A stretch of DNA of 64,000 bases, taken from the NCBI RefSeq assembly GCF_017832975.1, contig NZ_JAFIBI010000001.1, forward strand, positions 3,596,001-3,660,000, given 5' to 3'. How positions within the stretch are numbered: the stretch's first letter is position 1; every line of letters begins with the position of its first letter. The stretch comes from Arthrobacter sp. PvP023. GTDB lineage: Bacteria; Actinomycetota; Actinomycetes; Actinomycetales; Micrococcaceae. Shown one piece after another: positions 25,344 through 33,400 of the stretch. The translations under genes were made by a program, and so were the position numbers. Below the pieces are notes generated by a model. It searched no databases. It worked only from the letters and a program-made list of their open reading frames with translations, and was not told where the DNA came from.

Positions 25344-28300
25344 CTAACCGACTGTGAGCGGGGCGTCGGAGAAGATGTTCCGGATGACGCCGTTGGCCCA
25401 CTCCAGGATCTCGGCGTCCTGGAGGTCGCGGCCGCCGATCCGGGCCGTCTTGGGCTTGGGGATCAGCACCGCGTCCAGGGCGGGCTTGGACTGCGAGCCC
25501 GGGTACATCCGGGCAAGCCGCATGGTCTTCGATTCGGGCAGCTGCGCCGGGGAGAACTTGATGAAGTTTCCCTGCAGGGCGACGTCGGATAGCCCGGCTT
25601 CGCGGGCTCCCACCCTGAAACGAGCGACGGCGATCAGGTTCTGGGCGGGCAGCGGCGGTTCGCCATAGCGGTCCACCAGTTCGGCCAGGACTTCGTCGAT
25701 GGCTACGTTCGTGAGCGCGGAGGCCAGCTTTCTGTACGCCTCGAGACGCAGTCGTTCGCCCGGCACGTAATCGTGCGGCAGGTGGGCGTTCACGGGGAGC
25801 TCGATTTTCATTTCCGCGGCCTTCTCTTCGGCCTCGCCGCGGAAGTCCGCCACGGCTTCGCCCACCAGGCGGATGTAGAGGTCGAAGCCCACGCCCTGGA
25901 TGTGGCCGGACTGTTCGCCGCCCAGCAGGTTGCCCGCGCCGCGGATTTCGAGGTCCTTCATGGCCAGCTGCATGCCGGCGCCAAGCTCGTTATGCGCTGC
26001 CACAGCTTTGAGCCGTTCCAGCGCCACCTCGCCCAGCGGCTTCTCCGAAGGGTAGAGGAAGTACGCGTAAGCGCGCTCGCGGCCGCGGCCCACGCGTCCG
26101 CGCAGCTGGTGCAGCTGGGAGAGGCCGTACTTGTCCGCACCGTCCACGATCAAGGTGTTGGCGTTGGAGATGTCCAGGCCGGTTTCGATGATGGTGGTGC
26201 ACACCAGCACGTCGAAGCGCTTCTCCCAGAAGTCCACGATGATCTGCTCGAGGCGGCTCTCGGACATCTGGCCGTGGGCCACCTCCACCCGGGCCTCGGG
26301 GACCAGTTCACGGATCTTGGCGGCGGTCCGTTCGATGGATGACACCCGGTTGTGCACGAAGAACACCTGGCCCTCGCGCATCAGTTCGCGCCGGATGGCG
26401 GCGGACGTCTGCTTGTCCGTATACGGTCCCACATAGGTCAGCACCGGGTGGCGCTCTTCCGGCGGGGTGGCCAGGGTGGACGTTTCACGGATGCCGGTCA
26501 GCGACATCTCCAGGGTGCGCGGGATTGGCGTGGCGCTCATGGCCAGGACGTCCACGTTGGTGCGCATTTTCTTCAGCGCTTCCTTGTGTTCCACGCCGAA
26601 GCGCTGTTCCTCGTCCACGATCACCAGGCCCAGGTCCTTGAACGCAAAGTCCTTGGACAGGAGCCGGTGCGTGCCGATCACCACGTCAACGGAACCGTTC
26701 TTGACGCCTTCCGCGGTCTCCTTGGCCTCCTTTGATGCCTGGAAGCGGGACAGCGGCTTCACCCGCAGCGGGAAACCGGAGAACCGTTCCGTGAAGGTCT
26801 CGTAGTGCTGCTGGGCCAGCAGGGTGGTGGGCACCAGCACGGCAACCTGCTTGCCATCCTGGACGGCCTTGAAGGCGGCTCGGACGGCGATTTCGGTCTT
26901 GCCGTAGCCCACGTCGCCGGACACCAGCCGGTCCATGGGAATCTCGCGTTCCATGTCCGCCTTGACCTCGTTGATGGTGGTCAGCTGGTCCGGGGTTTCC
27001 ACGTAGGGGAACGCCTCTTCCAGCTCGCGCTGCCACGGCGTGTCGGGGCCGAAGGCAAAGCCCTTGGAGGCCATCCGGGCCGAATACAGCCGGATGAGTT
27101 CGCCGGCGATCTCCTTGACTGCCTTGCGCGCCTTGGACTTGGTGCTGGCCCAGTCCGAGCCGCCCATCTTGCTGAGCGCAGGAGTGTCGCCGCCAACGTA
27201 GCGGGTGACCTGGTCCAGCTGGTCCGTGGGCACAAAGAGCCTGTCGCCGGGAGCGCCGCGCTTGGACGGGGCGTATTCCAGGACGAGGTACTCGCGGACG
27301 CCATCTCCGCCTCCCGCCACCTTGCGCTGGATCAGCTCCACGAAGCGGCCGATGCCGTGCTGCTCGTGGACTACGTGGTCGCCCGCCACCAGCTGCAGCG
27401 GGTCCACGGCGTTCCGCCGCTTGGAGGGCATGCGCCGCATGTCCTTCGTGGAACCCGCGGACGTGCGTCCCAGCAGGTCCGCTTCCGTCAGCAGGCCCAG
27501 TTTCAGCCCGTCCAGGACAAAACCGCGTCCGACGGCGGCAGTGGTCACCTCGATGATGCCGGGCTGGGGCTCGTTGTCCAGCGAGTCAACCCGGGCACAG
27601 GGAATGTCCGCGTCATGGAACAGCTCGGCCAGGCGCTGGGCCGGGCCGGGGCCCTCAGTGGCCACCACAATGCGCCACTGGTCCTGTACGTGCGAACCGA
27701 TGAACTCCATCATTTCCGCCACGTCGCCCTGGTAGCCGCGGGGCTCCCGGGCGTGCAGGTTGAGCACGTTGATGTCCGGCGTCAGCTCTTCGTCGGTGGC
27801 CAGCGAGGTGATGGACCACCACGAGACCTCCTGGCCGAGGGCCGAAGTGCGCGTCTCCGTCAGGGAGCGGAAGCTGGCGGAGTGGAGGGCGGCTGAGGCA
27901 GCGGAGCTCAGGTCAAGAGGCGCCGTGCCGCCGTCCGAGGCAGTGGACCACGCGGCCTCGAGGAATTCCTCGTTCGTGGCTGCGAGGTCGTGGGCGCGGG
28001 TGCGGACCTTTTCCGGCTCGATCACCACCGAGATGGAACCGCCAGGAAGTTGCTCCACAAAGGGAACCATGGCGTCCACCAGCACGGGCGCCAGGGACTC
28101 CATGCCTTCCACCGCGATGCCGCCGGCGATCTTTTCGAGCATGTCGGCAGCGGCGGGCAGCTGGGTTTTGAGCGTAGCCGCCCTGGACATCACGGAGGGG
28201 GTGATCAGGATCTCGCGGCACGGCGGGGCATGCAGTTCGGTGGGGTGGTGCAGGCCCGGAGACGAGAGGGAACGCTGGTCCGCCACGGCAAACCAGCGCA

Positions 28301-29012
28301 TCTGGTCCACCTCGTCACCGAAGAACTCCACCCGGATGGGGTGGTCCTCGGTGGGCGGGAACACGTCCAGGATGCCGCCGCGGACCGCGAACTCGCCGCG
28401 GTGCGTCACCATGTCCACACGGGCGTAAGCGGCGTCGGAGAGGCTGCGCACCACGTCGGTAAACGGGGCGTCCTGGCCCACCTTCAGCGTGACGGGCTTG
28501 AGATCGCCCAGGCCCGCCACGATCGGCTGGACCACGGCGCGCACAGGCGCCACCACCACGCGGAGCGGCCCTCCGGAGGCCGTCCCCGGGTGGGCCAGCC
28601 GGCGGAGCACGGACAGGCGGCGGCCAACAGTGTCCGAACGCGGGGACAACCGTTCGTGCGGGAGTGTCTCCCAGCTGGGGAATTCGGCCACGGAACCGGC
28701 CGGCAGGAATGCCCGCAGCGCCGCGGTGAGGTCCTCCGCTTCGCGGCCGGTGGCGGTGACGGCCAGCACCAGGGGTGCCCCGCCGTCGTTGTTGCCTGCC
28801 TCGGGCGACGCGCCGGCGCCGGCGTGCAGCGCTGTGAGGCCGTCGGACATCTCCGCCAGCAGCGCCGCACGAAGCCCGGCAGGTGCGCTGATCTGATAAT
28901 CCTCGCTGCGGGGTCCAAAACTCCGGGACGCTTCAGCCTGCACGCGGGCAAACGTTGTGTCTCCGGCGAGCGCGCGGCGAAGGCCTGTGAGTGACGGGCC
29001 GGTGAGGCTCAT
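25344..29012 (-). CDS. mfd: Transcription-repair coupling factor
   Basis: 1222 residues from the ATG at 29012 (AGGAG upstream); a start eight codons earlier lacks a ribosome site. The order fits Mfd: UvrB-like N-terminal modules, the RNA-polymerase interaction domain near residue 530-600 (HVVHEQHGIGRFVELIQRKV ... LVLEYAPSKRG), helicase motif I region SGDVGYGKTEIAVRAA near 690, DEEQRFG (DEEQ box) near 790, SATPIPRTLEMSL near 820, VHNRVSSIE and GRVGRGRERAYAYFLYP near 970, then the TRCF C-terminal domain. It removes RNA polymerase stalled at lesions and recruits UvrA. Full length and intact. Confidence 0.97.
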   Translation of the reverse strand: MSLTGPSLTGLRRALAGDTTFARVQAEASRSFGPRSEDYQISAPAGLRAALLAEMSDGLTALHAGAGASPEAGNNDGGAPLVLAVTATGREAEDLTAALRAFLPAGSVAEFPSWETLPHERLSPRSDTVGRRLSVLRRLAHPGTASGGPLRVVVAPVRAVVQPIVAGLGDLKPVTLKVGQDAPFTDVVRSLSDAAYARVDMVTHRGEFAVRGGILDVFPPTEDHPIRVEFFGDEVDQMRWFAVADQRSLSSPGLHHPTELHAPPCREILITPSVMSRAATLKTQLPAAADMLEKIAGGIAVEGMESLAPVLVDAMVPFVEQLPGGSISVVIEPEKVRTRAHDLAATNEEFLEAAWSTASDGGTAPLDLSSAASAALHSASFRSLTETRTSALGQEVSWWSITSLATDEELTPDINVLNLHAREPRGYQGDVAEMMEFIGSHVQDQWRIVVATEGPGPAQRLAELFHDADIPCARVDSLDNEPQPGIIEVTTAAVGRGFVLDGLKLGLLTEADLLGRTSAGSTKDMRRMPSKRRNAVDPLQLVAGDHVVHEQHGIGRFVELIQRKVAGGGDGVREYLVLEYAPSKRGAPGDRLFVPTDQLDQVTRYVGGDTPALSKMGGSDWASTKSKARKAVKEIAGELIRLYSARMASKGFAFGPDTPWQRELEEAFPYVETPDQLTTINEVKADMEREIPMDRLVSGDVGYGKTEIAVRAAFKAVQDGKQVAVLVPTTLLAQQHYETFTERFSGFPLRVKPLSRFQASKEAKETAEGVKNGSVDVVIGTHRLLSKDFAFKDLGLVIVDEEQRFGVEHKEALKKMRTNVDVLAMSATPIPRTLEMSLTGIRETSTLATPPEERHPVLTYVGPYTDKQTSAAIRRELMREGQVFFVHNRVSSIERTAAKIRELVPEARVEVAHGQMSESRLEQIIVDFWEKRFDVLVCTTIIETGLDISNANTLIVDGADKYGLSQLHQLRGRVGRGRERAYAYFLYPSEKPLGEVALERLKAVAAHNELGAGMQLAMKDLEIRGAGNLLGGEQSGHIQGVGFDLYIRLVGEAVADFRGEAEEKAAEMKIELPVNAHLPHDYVPGERLRLEAYRKLASALTNVAIDEVLAELVDRYGEPPLPAQNLIAVARFRVGAREAGLSDVALQGNFIKFSPAQLPESKTMRLARMYPGSQSKPALDAVLIPKPKTARIGGRDLQDAEILEWANGVIRNIFSDAPLTVG

Positions 29013-29121
29013 GGCAGAAGCTCCTGAAATGATCACGGGAAAGCAGGCAACACGAAAACCCGAAATTCGCGAGAATCCCGGGTCTTCCCAGCCTACCGCG
29101 ACCGCGGAGCCTGCGTGCGAC

Positions 29122-29213
29122 TGGTTGTGCGGACCGGCGTCAGACCGCGGCCCGGGCGCGCTGCAGATGGTTGTGCGGACCGGCGTCAGACCGCGGCCCG
29201 GGCGCGCTGCAGA
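29122..29213. repeat. Perfect 46-bp tandem duplication at the 3' end of the BTAD gene
   Basis: Two identical 46-bp copies (29122-29167 and 29168-29213), each beginning TGGTTGTGCGG and ending CGCTGCAGA. The right copy holds the last nine codons and the TGA of the regulator gene plus downstream sequence; the left copy repeats them behind the stop, so coding is not affected. Confidence 0.95.
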
Positions 29214-30136
29214 AAGGAATCAAGGATGTGTCCGGCGTTCTCCCGGGTGGACACGGGATCAGCGCCGGTCTCCTGTCCGCGGCGGGTTCCCTTCATTGAC
29301 TCGCCCAGGTACAGCAGGGCAGCCAGGGCTTCTGTCAGCTCCACATCCGCCTCGGCGTGCCGGCGCAGGAGCCGCAGGTGCGCGGCCTGCAGGGCCGGAC
29401 CCGGCGCGCAGCCCAGGTCCCGGTCGAATATCCTTCGGCACCGGGCATACGCAGACAGGCCCTCGGCCGGAAGCCCGGATAGTTCGTAGGCCGTCACCAG
29501 CACGGTCCAGGCCCGTTCGTTGAGGGGGTCGGATGCCACCGCCGACTGCGCCCAGAAGACGGACTCCGCGGGCCGGTTAAGCAGGACTGCTGTTTCTGCG
29601 GCCAGGACCTGCGCGGCCACCCGTTCGGCGCTGAGCCGGGTCCTGGCTTCATCGGCCCAGTCGCAGGCCAGCTCTGACCCGAGCAGCGGATCGGCGGATA
29701 GCTGCAGGGCCTCCGTCAGCATGGCATACGCGTCCCGGGGAGCTGCCTGGCCGGCGTCCCGCACCAGCCGGCGGAACGTCCACAGGTCCAGGTCCACCAG
29801 CGCCGGATCCAGGACATATCCGCCGTTGGCCGTGCGGAGCGGACCCGTCTTGGTGTTGCCCGGCTGGATCACCCGCCGGATTCCGCACACGTAGCTCTCC
29901 AGCGTTGCAGTCGTTCCGCCGCCGGCGCTGGAGCCCCACAGGATTTCCAGGATCCGGCTTTTGGATAGTGGGCTGCCTAAATTCAGCAACAGTACTTCCA
30001 GAATATGCCGCGGTTTGCATCCGCCTAAGTCAGACGCCGCCAGCAGTGCCCCGTTGCGCCGGATTTCAAACATTCCGAACAATCGGACAGATATTGACGT
30101 TGATAATTCAGGAGTTGTCCCCACGATGTTCTCCAT
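29186..30136 (-). CDS. BTAD-domain (SARP-type) transcriptional regulator
   Basis: 316 residues from the ATG at 30136, which has GGGGAAA just upstream; the frame stays open for 40 more codons to an ATG at 30256, so the start is uncertain. Residues 15-105 form an OmpR-like winged helix (ISVRLFGMFEIRRNGALLAASDLGGCKPRHILEVLLLN, SKSRILEILWG, LESYVCGIRRVIQP), and residues 110-270 a bacterial transcriptional activation domain (DLWTFRRLVRDAG ... AWTVLVTAYELSGLPAEGLSAYARCRRIFDRDLGCAPGPALQAAHLRLL). No ATPase or sensor domain. SARP regulators usually activate nearby operons; the giant peroxidase gene next door is a possible target. Confidence 0.85.
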   Translation of the reverse strand: MENIVGTTPELSTSISVRLFGMFEIRRNGALLAASDLGGCKPRHILEVLLLNLGSPLSKSRILEILWGSSAGGGTTATLESYVCGIRRVIQPGNTKTGPLRTANGGYVLDPALVDLDLWTFRRLVRDAGQAAPRDAYAMLTEALQLSADPLLGSELACDWADEARTRLSAERVAAQVLAAETAVLLNRPAESVFWAQSAVASDPLNERAWTVLVTAYELSGLPAEGLSAYARCRRIFDRDLGCAPGPALQAAHLRLLRRHAEADVELTEALAALLYLGESMKGTRRGQETGADPVSTRENAGHILDSFLQRARAAV

Positions 30137-30257
30137 TTTCCCCAGGTAAACGCTAACTACGCGTCTTCCGCGAGGACCAGGCAGCGGTGCGATGCTCCCG
30201 GTCCGGCTTTCCAAATCCACCGTGCCACGGCTAAGAAAGGCCTCCAAGACATTCACA

Positions 30258-30290
30258 TACCTGTCTTTTCGGGAGCGGAAAAGACAGGTA
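30258..30290. promoter_or_regulatory. Perfect 13-bp inverted repeat
   Basis: TACCTGTCTTTTC and its exact complement separated by GGGAGCG. Located 120 bp upstream of the BTAD start and 180 bp behind the peroxidase stop. It could be an operator or a transcript hairpin; no T-tract follows in either direction beyond the TTTT inside the arm. Confidence 0.5.
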
Positions 30291-30420
30291 CCTATTGCGT
30301 TGCCCTCAGGTAGGGCAGTATGTGTCGGCTAGGTACTGGATGCACTTGGCAAGTAGTCCTGTAAATCAAAGTGACAGGTGGTCGGTAACCGCGCGAAAAT
30401 GGCAGAAGTGGACAAATGGA

Positions 30421-30453
30421 AAGGCAGGCCCCGGAATGTCCGGGACCTGCCTT
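30421..30453 (-). terminator. Terminator of the peroxidase gene
   Basis: 14-base arms AAGGCAGGCCCCGG / CCGGGACCTGCCTT with one mismatch and a five-base loop, 18 bp beyond the peroxidase stop. Confidence 0.8.
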
Positions 30454-30470
30454 AGCCGGGCGAAACACGA

Positions 30471-33400
30471 TCAGAGATACGTACCCCGCGTTAGCGAGTA
30501 GTTGATAGTCCCGCCCTGGAATCGCTGGAAGCAGCCGCCGTCGGGCTGGCCACACACCTCACCCGAGACCGGGTAGCCAAGCTTCCCGTTCTCAAAGCCA
30601 AGGCTCCCCCACCGGACACGGATGGCGCCGTACGTGGCCTGCGCCCCGGTCAAAGACGTCCAGTGCACATCCCCGCCCTGGAAGCTCTGGTAGCAACCAT
30701 TGTTCTTCAACCCGCACACCTCACCCGAGACCGGGTAGCCAAGCTTCCCGTTCTCAAAGCCAAGGCTCCCCCACCGGACACGGATGGCGCCGTACGTGGC
30801 CTGCGCCCCGGTCGAAGACGTCCAGTGCACATCCCCGCCCTGGAAGCTCTGGTAGCAACCATTGTTCTTCAACCCGCACACCTCACCCGAGACCGGGTAG
30901 CCAAGCTTCCCGTTCTCAAAGCCAAGGCTCCCCCACCGGACACGGATGGCGCCGTACGTGGCCTGCGCCCCGGTCGAAGACGTCCAGTGCACATCCCCGC
31001 CCTGGAAGCTCTGGTAGCAACCATTGTTCTTCAACCCGCACACCTCACCCGAGACCGGGTAGCCAAGCTTCCCGTTCTCAAAGCCAAGGCTCCCCCACCG
31101 GACACGGATGGCGCCGTACGTGGCCTGCGCCCCGGTCGAAGACGTCCAGTGCACATCCCCGCCCTGGAAGCTCTGGTAGCAACCATTGTTCTTCAACCCG
31201 CAGGTTACGGGTCCGACGGCGGAGCCAAGCTTTGGTGTATTTGCTGCCACTGCGGCGATCGCAGGCGTAGCCAGTGCGGCCGGCCCGGTGAGGACCACCT
31301 TTGGTGTCACTTCGTTGGATGCCGCCGACAACGGGCTTTCGCCGGCTGAGTTGACCGCCCGGACCTGGAAGTTGTACGCCGTACCGTTGCTCAGTCCGGT
31401 GACCTGATGGCTGGTGGCGCTGCCGGGAACTCCGTCGATGGTCCTGACCACGGTGGTGCCGGTGCGCACCACAATGCTGAACGAGTCAGCGGGGAACCCG
31501 CCTGCCGGTGCCGTGAAAGCCACCGTCGCCGAGGTGTCTCCCGCCACGGCCGTTCCGATCAGCGGAGCGGCCGGAGCCTGGATGACAGCCGGAACGAGGT
31601 TCACGGTCTGGTCGGTGAACCGCAACTGTTCAACGTTGGTGATCCGGTCTGTGCCGTCGGCGCCGGTTCCGCCGGTGTGGGCCACGGTGGTGACTCCCCC
31701 GACGGTGCTGATCTGGTACTCATTCCGGGCGCCGGAGAACACTGCCGTGTCGATGTCGGCCTCGCCCGGGCTGGCGAGGATTTCCCGAACGATCTTCACG
31801 TTGCCGGGGTCGATGGACCCGGCCATGATGTCCGCCTGGAGTTCGGTCAGCGACGTGGCCGTCCTGATCTCGGAGCCGCCCGGTCCGTCGAGGACGCTGA
31901 GCCGGACGTTGAGCCATTTGTCGCCGTCGATGATGTCATCGGCGCCGTTGCCCCAGATCTGGTCGCTGCCGGAGCCGCCAATGATGATGTTGCCGGCTCC
32001 GAAAGTGGTGGCGCCCGCGGGCAGCAGGCTGGCCAGCCCGTTGATCCGGGCAATACCGGCTGCATCCAGTTCGTTGCTCAGGCCTTCGACGTTGACTTCG
32101 GTGTTGGGCACGGACGGCACCTCGTCGTCGCCGCGGAGCACGTCGTCCTTGTCCCAGCCCGAGAGGGCCTCGACCAGGAGGAAACGGTCCTTGAGGGCGT
32201 TCGGTCCGTCGACGATGATCTGGCGCATGTCCGAATCGGCCGGTTCGACCGAGCGTGCGTGCGTGACCCAGTCGAAGCCGAACACTCCGTGGTTGCGTTC
32301 GATGCCGGGGCCGGCGACCATCACGTCGTCGCCGCCTTCGGCGTCGTAGTCGTCTTCGCCGGAACCGCCGGTCAGGACGTCATGGCCCGGAGCGTTGATG
32401 TCGTCGAAGAACGGTGCGCCGCTGTCGCCCTGCAGCAGGTCGTTGGAGTTGCCGCCTTCCTGCCAGTCATCGCCGCCGCCGCCGAACACCGTGTCCGGTC
32501 CGTCGCCGGAAAGGACCAGGTCGTTGCCTTCGCCGGCGAACGTCTCGTTGCCGTTGAGGCCGCCGTTGGAGAAGTCGTCGCCATCTCCGGACATGATGAT
32601 GTCCAGGCCCGGGCCGGCGTCGATGGCGTCGTTTCCGTTTCCGCCCTTCAGGACGTCATCGCCGTGCGAGTCCGTGATCCGGTCGTTTCCGTCACCGCCA
32701 AGAACAGTGTCGGCACCGTCGTTGCCTTCGATGATGTCCTGGCCGTCGTTGCCCCAGAACGTATCGTTGTCGATGCCGCCCCAGATCCGGTCACCGAGCG
32801 CGGTGCCGTTGAAGGTGGACTGGGCGTTGAGGCCCGGACGGTCCACAGTGTTGCTGACGCGGTACCGGATGGTGCCGTCCGACATCCTCATGAGGAGGGC
32901 GGATTCGTCGCAGGCGGAAGCCGGGTCGTCAGCCAGAGAGTTTCCGGTGCCGGCGGTGATGCGGCCGAGCTCGAACTCGCAGTCCGCCACGCCGAAGACG
33001 TCCGCCTTGAGGGCTTCCGCATCCGTGTTGCGCATGATCAGCTCTGCCAGCGAGTTGCCTTCCAGCTGCGTGCGGAGGTTCAGTCCCGAGGTGCGCGACA
33101 GGTAGTACAGCCGGTCCCCGTCCTGCAGGTCCGTCATCTGACGTTCAAAGATGTAGTTGAACGTGGAGCCCAGGAGCCCGCCGAAGAGGTTCTGGCGCTC
33201 CGCGAGGCCGCCCACCCACAGGTCCACGTTGTTCAGGCCGCTGGGCTGCGATGCCCAGGCTCCGGCGCTGTTGACGAAGTCGTAGGAGTCCGCGGGAGTG
33301 GCAGGGTCAGCGGTGTCCATGTCGAACAGCCGCTGGGCCGCTGCGCGCTTGTCCGTGATGGACACTGCTGCCTTGATGGTCTGATGCGTGCCGTAAGCAG

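Larger units (their letters stand above)
30137..30470. other. Intergenic region upstream of the BTAD regulator and downstream of the peroxidase gene
   Basis: 334 bp, more AT-rich than its neighbours. It contains a perfect inverted repeat (30258-30290) and the peroxidase terminator (30421-30453). I see no further gene; the possible 5' extension of the regulator frame covers 30137-30256. Confidence 0.6.

Noticed and set aside
30553..31200. Regular repeats considered as a CRISPR array
   Set aside because: The units are 162 bp, contiguous, in frame and without spacers; they encode LGFP modules.
30663..31349. Plus-strand open frame of 228 codons with internal repeats over the LGFP region
   Set aside because: It is the antisense image of the 162-bp repeats of the peroxidase gene; no ribosome site and no family.
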